DNA from: Microbacteriaceae bacterium
GTDB lineage: Bacteria; Actinomycetota; Actinomycetes; Actinomycetales; Microbacteriaceae
DNA length: 64,000 bases
NCBI GenBank assembly: GCA_031177985.1
Contig: JAPSJW010000005.1
Location: 62,001-126,000 of the forward strand
Direction: 5' to 3'
In this document: piece by piece, positions 17,360-25,922 of the stretch
Numbering within the stretch: position 1 is the stretch's first letter
Layout of the letters: the number at the start of each line of letters is the position of its first letter
Program-made: the position numbers and the translations under genes
Notes under the pieces: model-generated
Told to the model about the DNA's origin: nothing
Database searches by the model: none
The model's input: the letters and a program-made list of their open reading frames with translations, nothing else

Positions 17360-18217
17360 CTCTCGCCTCGCCCGCGTCAGCTCCGCGCGGGCCGCGAGCT
17401 CCGCATCCGCCGGGTAGCCGACCTCGAGCAGGGTGAGCCCCTTCGCCGGCACCACGACGAAGGCGCTCGTGCGCTCGCCCGCCTCCAGCAGCCGCAGCAG
17501 GTCGTCGGGCTGCAGCCTCCCCTCCCCGACGGCCACGGCGGCGCCGACGAGGTTGCGCACCATGCTGTGGCAGAACGCGTCAGCCTGCAGGCGCGCGACG
17601 AGCACGCCATCGGCATCCCGCTCCCAGCCGAACGACTGCAGGGTGCGGATGGTCGTCGCACCCTCGCGAGGACGGCAGTACGCCGCGAAGTCGTGCAGCC
17701 CGAGGAGCATGCGCGCGGCCCGATCCATCGCCTCGGCATCGAGGTCGACCGGGTACCAGAGCGTCGAATGGCGCTGCAGCGGATTCCGCTCGGCCGAGGC
17801 GTCGGCGATGCGGTACTCGTAGCGGCGCCACACCGCCGAGAAGCGCGCATCGAACCCCTCCGGGGCGACCGTCGCCCGCTTGACGTAGACGTCGCTCGAG
17901 AGCCCCGCGATGCCGTTCAGCCGCTTGACCAGCGCCTCGGGCGCGGGAAGCGTGCTCTCGTGCTTCGGCGAGCGCCGAGGCCGCTCGAGGCCCGCGAGCT
18001 GCTCGTCGTCGAGGTCGAGGTGCGCGACCTGCCCTCGCGCGTGCACGCCCGCATCCGTGCGACCGGCGACGGTGAGGGTCGGCGCGGGGGGCGTGCGCCG
18101 GAAGATCGTCGCGAGCGCCTCCTCGAGCACGCCCTGCACGGTGCGCAGCCCCGGCTGCCGCGCCCAGCCGGCGAACGACGTGCCGTCGTAGGCGAGGTCG
18201 AGGCGGATCCGGGTCAC
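17333..18217 (-). CDS. truA: tRNA pseudouridine(38-40) synthase TruA
   Basis: A 294-residue TruA, which isomerises uridines 38-40 in the anticodon arm. The catalytic Asp is D55 in AGRTDAGVHARGQ; N-terminal LDLAYDGTSFAGWARQ and FCHSMVRNLVGA are also typical. Compared with short homologs it has an insertion (LERPRRSPKHESTLP, about residues 77-91). The start is GTG 18217 with a -10 box TAGGAT 6 nt upstream and no SD, so it is probably leaderless. In many actinobacteria truA directly follows rplQ; here four genes lie between them. Confidence 0.96.
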   Translation of the reverse strand: MTRIRLDLAYDGTSFAGWARQPGLRTVQGVLEEALATIFRRTPPAPTLTVAGRTDAGVHARGQVAHLDLDDEQLAGLERPRRSPKHESTLPAPEALVKRLNGIAGLSSDVYVKRATVAPEGFDARFSAVWRRYEYRIADASAERNPLQRHSTLWYPVDLDAEAMDRAARMLLGLHDFAAYCRPREGATTIRTLQSFGWERDADGVLVARLQADAFCHSMVRNLVGAAVAVGEGRLQPDDLLRLLEAGERTSAFVVVPAKGLTLLEVGYPADAELAARAELTRARRELTPGDDID

Positions 18218-18223
18218 CCGACG

Positions 18224-18229
18224 ATCCTA
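18224..18229 (-). promoter_or_regulatory. -10 box of a probable leaderless truA promoter
   Basis: TAGGAT on the minus strand, 6 nt before the GTG start; no SD is present. It explains how truA is expressed although cut off from rplQ. Confidence 0.45.
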
Positions 18230-18274
18230 GGGACCGGTCTGGCCGGGTCGCGTCGGCCCGGGCATGATCGGAGG

Positions 18275-19330
18275 ATGCGCTACCTGCCCGGCTTCCCCGT
18301 CGCCCCGATGCTCGCGAAGGCGGTGACGACGGTCCCCGCGCCCGACTCGGTGACCGGCGGCCTCTCGTACGAGCCGAAGTGGGATGGGTTCCGCGCGATC
18401 GCCTACGTCGACGGCTCCGACGTCGAGCTCGGCTCGCGGGGCGCCAAGATGCTGACCCGCTACTTCCCCGAGCTCGTCGACGCGCTCGCGGCGTCGTTCG
18501 ACCGCCCGGTCGTGCTCGACGGCGAGATCGTCGTGCGCACGCAGCGGCGCGGCGGCGAGCACCTCGACTGGGAGGCGCTGTCGCAGCGCATCCACCCGGC
18601 CGAGAGCCGCATCCGCAAGCTCGCCGTCGAGACGCCCGCCTCGTTCGTGGCGTTCGACCTGCTCGCGGTCGACGACCGGTCGCTGCTGGACGAGCCGTTC
18701 GAGACCCGCAGGGCGGAGCTCGAGCGCGTCCTCGAGGGGGTGCAGGCGCCCGTGCACCTCAGTCAGGTGAGCCGTGACCCCGCGGTGGCGGAGCGCTGGC
18801 TGCAGGAGTTCGAGGGGGCAGGGCTCGACGGCGTCGTCGCCAAGCCGCTCGCCGGCCCGTATGCGCCGAACAAGCGCACGATGCTCAAGATCAAGCACAA
18901 GCGCACGGCGGATGTCGTCGTCTACGGCTACCGCATCCACGCGAGCGGGCGCGGAGTCGGCTCGCTCCTCGTGGGTCTCTACGACGACTCGGGCGAGCTG
19001 CGCGGGGTCGGCGGCGTCTCGGCGTTCAGCGACAAGCGGAGGCTCGAGCTGATCGACGAGCTCGAGCCGCTCGTTCGGCGCGACGAGAGCGGCGAGGCGG
19101 TGCGCGGCGCGAGCGACCGCAACCGGTTCTCGTCGAACAAGGACACGTCGTTCGTGAAGCTGCGCCCCGAGCTGGTCGTCGAGGTGCGATACGACCAGAT
19201 GGAGGGCGAGCGCTTCCGGCACACCGCGCAGTTCGAGCGCTTCCGCACCGACCGGGAGCCGCGGTCGTGCACCTTCGACCAGCTCGAGGTGCCGACTGCG
19301 TACGACCTGGGTGACGTGCTGGCGCGCTAG
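18275..19330 (+). CDS. ATP-dependent DNA ligase, LigC/LigD-ligase type
   Basis: A 351-residue stand-alone ATP-dependent ligase that seals DNA nicks or ends. The adenylated lysine is K35 in motif I, EPKWDGFR. Motif III is seen in SFVAFDLLAV, motif IV in GLDGVVAKP and motif V in TMLKIKHKRTADVVV. A C-terminal OB-fold follows. It lacks polymerase and nuclease domains, like mycobacterial LigC. The next gene, convergent and sharing a CTAG with its stop, encodes a LigD-type polymerase, suggesting a split non-homologous end-joining system. No ku gene is in the window. GGAGG abuts the ATG with no spacing, which is odd; ATG 18308 is a less likely start. Confidence 0.9.
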   Translation: MRYLPGFPVAPMLAKAVTTVPAPDSVTGGLSYEPKWDGFRAIAYVDGSDVELGSRGAKMLTRYFPELVDALAASFDRPVVLDGEIVVRTQRRGGEHLDWEALSQRIHPAESRIRKLAVETPASFVAFDLLAVDDRSLLDEPFETRRAELERVLEGVQAPVHLSQVSRDPAVAERWLQEFEGAGLDGVVAKPLAGPYAPNKRTMLKIKHKRTADVVVYGYRIHASGRGVGSLLVGLYDDSGELRGVGGVSAFSDKRRLELIDELEPLVRRDESGEAVRGASDRNRFSSNKDTSFVKLRPELVVEVRYDQMEGERFRHTAQFERFRTDREPRSCTFDQLEVPTAYDLGDVLAR

Positions 19331-20349
19331 TCCTTCTTCTTCGCCCGGCTCGGCTGCACCCGCATCGGCTCGCCCGGCATCTTCGGGTACTCCGGCGGGT
19401 ACGGGAGGTCGCCGAGCCCCGCGTCGAGGTCGCGCTGCCACCATCCGAGCAGGGCGTCGAGCGTGCCTGGAGCGTCGAAGAACGTCTCCCACGGGTCGCC
19501 CACCTCGCCGAGCCGGGTCGGCACGGTGCGCACGGTGAAGGCACGCGGGTCGACCTCGGGCAGCTCCTCCCAGGTGACGGGTGTCGACACGGAGGCGTGC
19601 GGCGTGGCGCGCGGGCTGTAGGCGCCGGCGATCGTGCGGTCCCTCGCCGCCTGGTTGAAGTCCACGAACACCTTCTCGCCGCGCTCCTCCTTCCACCAGG
19701 CGGTGGTGACGCGGTCGGGCATCCGCCGTTCGAGCTCGCGGGCGGCGGCGATCACCGCGTGGCGCACGTCGATGAAGTCGTGGGTCGGCTCGATGGGCGC
19801 GAAGACATGCAGCCCGCGGTTGCCCGAGGTCTTGATGAAGGCGGTGAGCCCGGCCTCCTGCAGCACGTTCCTCAGCTCGAACGCGGCCGGGATGGCGTCG
19901 GTCACGTCGCTGCCCGGTTGCGGGTCGAGGTCGAGGCGCAGCTGGTCGGGGTGGTCGCTGTCGCCCGCCCGCGAGGCCCAGGGATGGAACACCACCGTGT
20001 TCATCTGCGCCATCCACACCGCGGCGGCGGGCTCGTCGACGACGAGCTGCGGATGCACGCGCTTGCTGGGGTAGGTGACGTCGACGGAGCGGATGAAGTC
20101 GGGCACCCCGCGCGGCGGGTTCTTCGAGAAGAACATCTCCCCCGCGACGCTGTCCGGATAGCGCTCGAGGGAGATCGGCCGATCGCCGTTCGCCCGCACG
20201 AAGACGTCGCCGACTGCGACGAGGTACTCCGCCAGCTCGAGCTTCGTCACCCCCACCTCGGGCCAGAGCACGCGGTTGGGGCTGGAGACACGCATCTCGC
20301 GCACACCGTCGGGGCCTGGGACGTCGATCGTGGTGGCTTCGCTCGCCAT
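19327..20349 (-). CDS. LigD-type DNA polymerase/primase domain protein (PolDom, archaeo-eukaryotic primase fold)
   Basis: A 340-residue stand-alone polymerase domain of the LigD type, related to mycobacterial PolD1/PolD2. Catalytic acidic residues are D140 and D142 in LRLDLDPQPG; the nucleotide-binding segment KTSGNRGLHVFAPI and the N-terminal SSPNRVLWPE are family hallmarks. Such enzymes fill gaps or add nucleotides, often ribonucleotides, at DNA breaks. The C-terminus ends in a basic SRAKKKD tail. A -10 box TAGGTT lies 6 nt before the ATG. Its stop shares a CTAG with the convergent ligase gene. It probably acts with that ligase in end joining or base-excision repair. Confidence 0.9.
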   Translation of the reverse strand: MASEATTIDVPGPDGVREMRVSSPNRVLWPEVGVTKLELAEYLVAVGDVFVRANGDRPISLERYPDSVAGEMFFSKNPPRGVPDFIRSVDVTYPSKRVHPQLVVDEPAAAVWMAQMNTVVFHPWASRAGDSDHPDQLRLDLDPQPGSDVTDAIPAAFELRNVLQEAGLTAFIKTSGNRGLHVFAPIEPTHDFIDVRHAVIAAARELERRMPDRVTTAWWKEERGEKVFVDFNQAARDRTIAGAYSPRATPHASVSTPVTWEELPEVDPRAFTVRTVPTRLGEVGDPWETFFDAPGTLDALLGWWQRDLDAGLGDLPYPPEYPKMPGEPMRVQPSRAKKKD

Positions 20350-20355
20350 GACCCC

Positions 20356-20361
20356 AACCTA
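20356..20361 (-). promoter_or_regulatory. -10 box of a probable leaderless promoter of the LigD-type polymerase gene
   Basis: TAGGTT on the minus strand, 6 nt before the ATG at 20349, with no SD. Confidence 0.4.
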
Positions 20362-20394
20362 GGGGCGCTTAGGCTTGAAGGACCACCACCCGTC

Positions 20395-22173
20395 ATGACG
20401 AGTCGTACATCGAGCCCCCTGGAGACTCCCGCGCCGGACCGTGCGGGAGCCGTTGCGCCTACCCCGACGCACCTCGCGGGGCTCGACGGACTCCGCGCTC
20501 TCGCCGTCACCGCGGTCGTCGTCTTCCACGCCTTCCCCGGCCTGCTGCCCGGCGGCTACGTCGGTGTCGACGTGTTCTTCGTGATCAGCGGGTTCCTCAT
20601 CACGACACTGCTGCTGCGCGAGCGCGAGGCCGAGGGCCGCATCCGGCTCGGCCGGTTCTGGCTGCGCCGCGCGCGGCGCCTGCTGCCGGCGCTCGCCATC
20701 GTGATCGCGGTCTCGGGCGCCTGGGCGCTGCTGCTCGGCGGCGACGCGCTCGCCGGCCTCTCCTGGCAGGTTCTCGGAGCCGCGACCTTCAGCAGCAACT
20801 GGCTGCTGATCGCGCACGGCGGCGGGTACTTCGAGGAGGCCTCGCCCGAGCTCTTCCGCACCTTCTGGTCGCTCGCCGTCGAGGAGCAGTTCTACCTGCT
20901 CTGGCCGCTGCTGCTCCTGCTCGTGCTTCGGCTGCCGCGGCGGCTGCGCGCCGGGGTCCTGGTGGCCGCCGGAATCGCGTCGGCGGTGGTCATGGCGGTG
21001 CTCGCGTCGACGGATGCGGCGGCGACGCGCGTCTACTACGGCACCGACTCGCACGCCTTCGGCCTCGCGCTCGGAGCGGCGCTCGCGCTCGCCGGGCGCC
21101 CGACGGGACGGTGGCGGGTCCCGGCCGCCCTGGTCGGCCTCGCGGCGGTCCTGCTGCTCGCCGCGACGCTGCCCGAGCCGCTCGCCTACCGCGGCGGCCT
21201 CGCGCTGGCCGCGGCGGCGACGGCGCTCGTCCTCCTCGGGGCCGAGTCCCCGCTCGGACGGGCGCTCGATGTCGCGCCGCTCCGCTGGCTGGGTCGCCGC
21301 TCCTACGCCGTGTACCTCTGGCACTGGCCGCTGCTGGTGCTCCTGGGCCAGACGCTTCCCGACGCCCCTGCTGTGCTGATCGGATCAGCCGCGATCGCAG
21401 GGTCGCTCGCGGCATCCGCTGTCTCCTACCGCTTCGTCGAGCTGCCGATCCGCAGGGACGGATTCCGCGCTCAGCTGCCGCGCCTGCGCCGCCCGGTCGC
21501 CGCTTGCGCGGCGGTCGTGCTGCTCGCCCTGACGGGGATGACCGCTGCCGCGGTCGCCTCCGACCCGGGCGAGGTGGAGGCGCAGCAGGAGGTCGCGCAG
21601 GGCGTCGACGCCGTCGCCGCACCTGTCGAACCCGCGGCGCTGCCCGGCGGCGACCAGATCGTCGCGATCGGCGACTCCGTCATGCTCGCGGCCGCGCCCG
21701 AGCTGCATGCGGCCTACCCCGGCATCCTCGTCGACGCGGTGGTCTCGCGTCAGATGCGGCAGCTGCCCGAGATCGTCGCCGGCATGGTCGAGCAGGGCAC
21801 CATGCGCGACACCGTCGTGCTCGGGCTCGGCACGAACGGCAGCATCACCCGGGGCACGCTCGAGGAGGTCGTCGATCTGCTGCCCTCCGACGTGCGCGTC
21901 GTCGTGGTGAACGTGCAGGCACCGCGCGACTGGGTCGACGGCGTGAACCGCGAGCTCGAGCAGTTCGCACTGGAGCACCGCAACGTCGAACTGGCGAACT
22001 GGCGCGACGCGATCGCGCCGCGGCTCGACTTGCTCGGCCGGGACCGCATCCATCCGGCCGACGAGGGCGCGAAGGTCTACGTCGGCGCGGTCACGGATGC
22101 GCTGCAGCGCCTCGCCGAGGTTCCGCCCCTGCTGAGCGAGAACGAGTACGGGCTCGCTCCGCGCGTCGGCTAG
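20395..22173 (+). CDS. OafA/YrhL-type membrane acyltransferase with C-terminal SGNH domain
   Basis: A 592-residue protein in two parts. Residues about 22-360 form an acyltransferase-3 domain with about ten membrane helices; it opens LAGLDGLRALAVTAVVVFHA and contains FWSLAVEEQFYLLWPL. After another membrane segment (about 365-390), the outside part (about 415-590) is SGNH-like, with the block I serine in AIGDSVML and the catalytic Asp-His pair in DRIHPADEG. The pairing suits O-acetylation of an extracellular glycan: the membrane domain exports the acyl group and the SGNH domain transfers it. Substrate unknown. ATG 20395 has AAGGA about 12 nt upstream. The end shares a CTAG with the convergent GNAT gene. 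Confidence 0.87.
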   Translation: MTSRTSSPLETPAPDRAGAVAPTPTHLAGLDGLRALAVTAVVVFHAFPGLLPGGYVGVDVFFVISGFLITTLLLREREAEGRIRLGRFWLRRARRLLPALAIVIAVSGAWALLLGGDALAGLSWQVLGAATFSSNWLLIAHGGGYFEEASPELFRTFWSLAVEEQFYLLWPLLLLLVLRLPRRLRAGVLVAAGIASAVVMAVLASTDAAATRVYYGTDSHAFGLALGAALALAGRPTGRWRVPAALVGLAAVLLLAATLPEPLAYRGGLALAAAATALVLLGAESPLGRALDVAPLRWLGRRSYAVYLWHWPLLVLLGQTLPDAPAVLIGSAAIAGSLAASAVSYRFVELPIRRDGFRAQLPRLRRPVAACAAVVLLALTGMTAAAVASDPGEVEAQQEVAQGVDAVAAPVEPAALPGGDQIVAIGDSVMLAAAPELHAAYPGILVDAVVSRQMRQLPEIVAGMVEQGTMRDTVVLGLGTNGSITRGTLEEVVDLLPSDVRVVVVNVQAPRDWVDGVNRELEQFALEHRNVELANWRDAIAPRLDLLGRDRIHPADEGAKVYVGAVTDALQRLAEVPPLLSENEYGLAPRVG

Positions 22174-23186
22174 ACGATCTTCAGCACGTTGACGCTGCGG
22201 TGGGCCTCGCGGAAGCCGACGCTCTCGTAGAGGCCGAGGGCGCCGGTGGGCGAGTCGGAGTCGACGTCGAGCACGGCCTTCTCGTAGCCCGCGTCGCGGA
22301 TCGCCTCGAGCGTGCGGGCGAGCAGCACCCGGGCGATGCCGTTGCCGCGGAAGGCGCGCGGAACCCCGACGAGGGCGATGTAGCCCGAGCTGTAGCCCGC
22401 CGCCTCGAAGCTCTCCTCGTCGACCTCGGTCAGCACGAAGCCCGCCACCTCGCCGCCGGGGGCGAGGGCGACGAACGACAGGTCGGGTCGCAGGATGTCC
22501 ATGCCGATGAAGGAGTCCCAGCGCTCGTCGGTCGACGCGCTGCTGCCCCAGTGGTCACGGAACGCGTCGTTCTTCGCCGCCTGCACGGCGCGGGAGAGCG
22601 AGCGCTCGAACGGCACGAGCTGGAAGCCCTCGAGGACCAACGAGGGGATCTCGTCCGACGAGTCCCGCCGCAGCTCGAGGAAGTAGCGCGCGACGTCGAA
22701 GCCGCGGCGCGTGAAGAGCGAGAGGGCCGCCTCGTTGCCGTCGTCGATCCAGCCGCGGATCCAGCCGGGCACCGTCGCGTCCGAGCTCGCGAGCTTCTGC
22801 AGCGCGCGGGCCTCCGACCACTCGACGAGCTGTGTGCCGATCCCCCGTCCGCGCATCTCCGGCCGCACTCCCCCGCCGAGGATGACCTGCACGAAGGCTT
22901 CGGCGCCGGGCAGCATCGAGACCAGTCCGTAGGCGGCGACCCGGCCGTCCTCGTCGATGCCGAGCAGGCTGTCGCGCTCGAGATCGATCCAGGAGTGCCC
23001 GAACTCCTCCTCGAGCTCCTCCCGGTTGGTGAGGTAGTGCGGATGATCGGCGGCGTCGACCGCGCGGTAGGCCTCGAGGACGGCGTCGAGGTCGTCGACC
23101 GTGGCAGGCCTCCAGGTCAGCGGCCCGTCCGCGGGGATCAGAGCGACCGAGGGGGCCTGGACGCGCGAGGAGAGAGAAGTGCTCAC
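22170..23186 (-). CDS. Double-domain GNAT acetyltransferase
   Basis: A 338-residue protein with two GNAT domains. The N-terminal domain has RPEMRGRGIGTQLVEWSE (about residues 117-134); the C-terminal one has VPRAFRGNGIARVLLART and ends with LGLYESVGFREAHRSVNVLKIV-type sequence. Two fused GNAT domains also occur in mycothiol synthase MshD, but I do not see enough specific similarity to name it so. Substrate unknown. It ends on a CTAG shared with the convergent acyltransferase gene and starts just beyond the rplQ terminator, so it has its own promoter. Confidence 0.8.
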   Translation of the reverse strand: MSTSLSSRVQAPSVALIPADGPLTWRPATVDDLDAVLEAYRAVDAADHPHYLTNREELEEEFGHSWIDLERDSLLGIDEDGRVAAYGLVSMLPGAEAFVQVILGGGVRPEMRGRGIGTQLVEWSEARALQKLASSDATVPGWIRGWIDDGNEAALSLFTRRGFDVARYFLELRRDSSDEIPSLVLEGFQLVPFERSLSRAVQAAKNDAFRDHWGSSASTDERWDSFIGMDILRPDLSFVALAPGGEVAGFVLTEVDEESFEAAGYSSGYIALVGVPRAFRGNGIARVLLARTLEAIRDAGYEKAVLDVDSDSPTGALGLYESVGFREAHRSVNVLKIV

Positions 23187-23195
23187 GGGTTAACA

Positions 23196-23233
23196 CAGTA
23201 GGGCCCCGTTCCTCGTGGAACGGGGCCCTGCTG
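23196..23233 (-). terminator. Intrinsic terminator of the infA-rplQ operon
   Basis: A 17-bp stem (23196-23212 and 23217-23233, one G-U pair) with a TCGT loop lies 10 nt after the rplQ stop. It confirms that truA is not cotranscribed with rplQ. Confidence 0.88.
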
Positions 23234-23243
23234 TCGCTCGGGA

Positions 23244-23867
23244 CTACTTGTCCGAAGCGGGGGTCTCCTCGGTGCCGTCTGCCTCGGCGGCGGCGTCGGT
23301 GGCCGCCTCCTCGGCGGGCTGGGCCTCGGTCGTCGAGGCAGCCTGCTCCGCGGCATCCGCCTCGGGAACCTCGGTCGACGTGCCGTCGACGACGGCGCTG
23401 TCCTCGTCGGTGACCGCGACGTCCTGCTCGGCGGCGTCCGCCTCGTTGGCCTCGGTCGACGCGGGAGCCGCGGCGGCCGACTTCTTGGCCGACTTCGGCT
23501 TCGGGTTCACCGGCTCGAGCACGAGCTCGATCTGCGCCATCGGGGCGTTGTCGCCCTTGCGGTAGCCGAGCTTCGTGATGCGGGTGTAGCCGCCCTCGCG
23601 GTTCTCGACGAGCGGGGCGATCTCGGTGAAGAGCTCGTGCACGACGCCCTTGTCCGAGATGATGCCGAGCACCCGGCGACGGGAGTGCAGGTCGCCGCGC
23701 TTCGCGAACGTGATGAGGCGCTCGGCGACCGGACGCAGGCGCTTGGCCTTGGTCTCGGTCGTCTTGATGCTCTTGTGCGTGAAGAGGGCGGCCGCGAGGT
23801 TCGCGAGCAGCAGGCGCTCGTGCGCCGGGCCACCGCCGAGGCGGGGTCCCTTGGTGGGCTTGGGCAT
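23244..23867 (-). CDS. rplQ: 50S ribosomal protein L17 with long acidic C-terminal extension
   Basis: A 207-residue L17. Residues 1 to about 120 are the normal core ([20 protein letters not shown], then [18 protein letters not shown]). The rest is a Glu/Asp/Ala/Thr-rich tail of more than 80 residues, with a short basic [13 protein letters not shown] joint before it. The tail should be disordered and of unknown role. Last gene of the infA-rpmJ-rpsM-rpsK-rpoA-rplQ unit, followed by a strong terminator. Confidence 0.95.
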   Translation of the reverse strand: MPKPTKGPRLGGGPAHERLLLANLAAALFTHKSIKTTETKAKRLRPVAERLITFAKRGDLHSRRRVLGIISDKGVVHELFTEIAPLVENREGGYTRITKLGYRKGDNAPMAQIELVLEPVNPKPKSAKKSAAAAPASTEANEADAAEQDVAVTDEDSAVVDGTSTEVPEADAAEQAASTTEAQPAEEAATDAAAEADGTEETPASDK

Positions 23868-23916
23868 GTCAGGTTTCTTTCGTGAGGGAGGTCGTCAGGC
23901 TTACCGGGAACCGGGC

Positions 23917-24906
23917 CTACTGGTTGTCTTCGTCGTAGCCGCCGTAGAAGTGCGCGCCGTCGAAGCCGGGAACGCTGTCCTTGAGCGAGAGGCCCATCTC
24001 GGTCAGCTTGTCCTTGACCTCGTCGACCGACTTCTGTCCGAAGTTGCGGATGTTCATCAGCTGCGTCTCCGACAGTGCGACGAGCTCGCTGACGGTGTTG
24101 ATGCCCTCGCGCTTGAGGCAGTTGTAGCTGCGCACCGAGAGGTCGAGGTCCTCGATGGGCATCGAGAGCTCGCTCGAGAGCACGGCGTCGACCGGCGCGG
24201 GGCCGATCTCGATGCCCTCGGCCTGCTCGTTCAGCTCGCGGGCGAGTCCGAACAGCTCGGTGAGGGTGCGGCCGGCCGAGGCGATGGCGTCGCGCGGGGT
24301 GATCGCCGACTTGGTCTCGACGTCGACCACGAGGCGGTCGAAGTCGGTGCGCTCACCGGCACGGGTGGCCTCGACGCGGTAGGTGACCTTGAGCACGGGC
24401 GAGTAGATCGAGTCGATCGGTATCTGACCGGCCTCGCTGAACTCGCTGCGGTTCTGCGTCGCGGAGACGTAGCCGCGACCGCGCTCGATGGTCAGCTCGA
24501 GCTCGAAGCGGGCCTTCTCGTTGAGGGTCGCGATGACGAGGTCGGGGTTGTGGATCTCGACGCCCGCAGGAGCGGAGATGTCGGCCGCGGTGACCTGACC
24601 GGCGCCCTGCTTGCGCAGGTAGGCGGTGATCGGCTCGTCGTGCTCGCTCGAGACGACGAGGTTCTTGATGTTCAGGATGATCTCGGTCACGTCCTCCTTG
24701 ACACCGGGAACGGTGCTGAACTCGTGGAGGACGCCGTCGATGCGGATGCTGGTGACAGCTGCGCCGGGGATCGACGAGAGGAGCGTGCGGCGGAGGCTGT
24801 TGCCGAGCGTGTAGCCGAAGCCGGGCTCCAGGGGCTCGATGACGAAGCGCGACCGGAATTCCGAGATCTTCTCTTCGACAAGGGTGGGGCGCTGTGCGAT
24901 GAGCAC
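23917..24906 (-). CDS. rpoA: DNA-directed RNA polymerase subunit alpha
   Basis: A 329-residue alpha subunit. The N-terminal dimerisation domain includes [20 protein letters not shown]; the C-terminal domain (about residue 245 on) carries [15 protein letters not shown], the DNA and activator contact surface. GTG 24906 gives the usual LIAQRPTL start and has AAGGA 8 nt upstream; a longer frame to 24945 lacks homology. Between rpsK and rpoA lies a 182-nt gap with three hairpins. Confidence 0.97.
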   Translation of the reverse strand: MLIAQRPTLVEEKISEFRSRFVIEPLEPGFGYTLGNSLRRTLLSSIPGAAVTSIRIDGVLHEFSTVPGVKEDVTEIILNIKNLVVSSEHDEPITAYLRKQGAGQVTAADISAPAGVEIHNPDLVIATLNEKARFELELTIERGRGYVSATQNRSEFSEAGQIPIDSIYSPVLKVTYRVEATRAGERTDFDRLVVDVETKSAITPRDAIASAGRTLTELFGLARELNEQAEGIEIGPAPVDAVLSSELSMPIEDLDLSVRSYNCLKREGINTVSELVALSETQLMNIRNFGQKSVDEVKDKLTEMGLSLKDSVPGFDGAHFYGGYDEDNQ

Positions 24907-25001
24907 TGTGTGGTTCCTTTCGGCAAAGTGTCCGCTATATGACACTTGAGGATTCGACCGGGTGGCTGGCCCGTCGGAAGTGTGAAGTTGTGAAGAGTGC
25001 T

Positions 25002-25081
25002 GTCCTCGCTCCGCGAGGACCTAGGAGCGCGCCCTCGGGGGCGCGCTCCTCGCGTTCCTATGAACCGCTTCATAGGAACGC
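25002..25081 (-). other. Three tandem hairpins between rpsK and rpoA
   Basis: Three consecutive perfect inverted repeats: 25002-25009/25013-25020 (8 bp, 3-nt loop), 25023-25034/25039-25050 (12 bp, TCGG loop) and 25052-25064/25069-25081 (13 bp, loop CCGC as written on the plus strand). They start 7 nt after the rpsK stop. They could terminate or attenuate transcription, or protect and process the mRNA. Confidence 0.8.
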
Positions 25082-25088
25082 CATGAGG

Positions 25089-25487
25089 CTAGACGCGGCG
25101 GCGCTTCGGCGGACGGCATCCGTTGTGAGCCTGGGGCGTCACATCGTTGATGGAGCCCACCTCGAGGCCTGCGGCCTGAAGCGAGCGGATCGCCGTCTCG
25201 CGACCCGAACCCGGGCCCTTGACGAAGACGTCGACCTTCTTCATGCCGTGCTCCTGCGCCTGACGCGCAGCGTTCTCAGCGGCGAGCTGAGCGGCGAACG
25301 GGGTCGACTTGCGCGAGCCCTTGAAGCCGACAGCGCCGGACGAGGCCCAGCTGATGACGGCCCCGCTGGGGTCGGTGATCGAGACGATCGTGTTGTTGAA
25401 CGTGCTCTTGATGTGGGCCTGGCCCACGGCGACGTTCTTCTTCTCCTTGCGGCGCGGCTTGCGAGCGGCCGACTTGGGTGCTGCCAT
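25089..25487 (-). CDS. rpsK: 30S ribosomal protein S11
   Basis: A 132-residue S11, part of the platform near the mRNA exit. Landmarks are [36 protein letters not shown] and the C-terminal [18 protein letters not shown], where the NG pair is the site of isoaspartate in other species. The start codon is ATG. It lies downstream of rpsM by 54 nt and is followed by the triple hairpin instead of rpsD. Confidence 0.97.
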   Translation of the reverse strand: MAAPKSAARKPRRKEKKNVAVGQAHIKSTFNNTIVSITDPSGAVISWASSGAVGFKGSRKSTPFAAQLAAENAARQAQEHGMKKVDVFVKGPGSGRETAIRSLQAAGLEVGSINDVTPQAHNGCRPPKRRRV

Positions 25488-25541
25488 TTACTTCTCTCCT
25501 GAGTCCATGTGCACCCGCGCACCCGGCGCGGGGCGAGTCGG

Positions 25542-25922
25542 CTACTTGCGGCCGGCCTTCTTCTTGCCGGCGACGGTGCGCTTGGGTCCCTTGCGGGTGC
25601 GTGCGTTGGTCTTGGTGCGCTGACCGTGCACGGGAAGGCCGCGGCGGTGACGCAGACCCTGGTAGCTGCCGATCTCGACCTTGCGGCGGATGTCGGCGGC
25701 GACCTCGCGACGGAGGTCACCCTCCACCTTGTAGGTGCCCTCGATGTGGTCGCGCAGCGCGATGAGCTGGTCATCGGTGAGGTCGCGGACTCGAGTGTTG
25801 CCATCGATACCGGTCTCGGCGAGGGTCTGAAGCGCCCTCGTGCGGCCGACACCGTAGATGTAGGTCAGTGCGACCTCGACGCGCTTCTCGCGCGGGATGT
25901 CGACTCCTGCCAGACGTGCCAT
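25542..25922 (-). CDS. rpsM: 30S ribosomal protein S13
   Basis: A 126-residue S13 of the small-subunit head, contacting 50S protein L5 and P-site tRNA. It starts [20 protein letters not shown] and ends in the basic [15 protein letters not shown] tail. ATG 25922 has AGGAG 8 nt upstream; a longer frame beginning at 26000 has no family similarity and is rejected. Confidence 0.97.
   Translation of the reverse strand: MARLAGVDIPREKRVEVALTYIYGVGRTRALQTLAETGIDGNTRVRDLTDDQLIALRDHIEGTYKVEGDLRREVAADIRRKVEIGSYQGLRHRRGLPVHGQRTKTNARTRKGPKRTVAGKKKAGRK

Noticed and set aside
15233-18274. Upstream in-frame extension of the DNA ligase opposite glmM, rpsI, rplM and truA
   Set aside because: Only the part from 18275 has ligase homology; the rest is antisense to four well-supported genes.
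18275-20349. A complete Ku-LigD end-joining operon
   Set aside because: Only separate ligase and polymerase genes are present; no Ku or phosphoesterase sequence is in the window.
22170-23186. Naming the double GNAT protein mycothiol synthase MshD
   Set aside because: Two GNAT domains and size fit, but I cannot see MshD-specific residues. It was left as a generic acetyltransferase.
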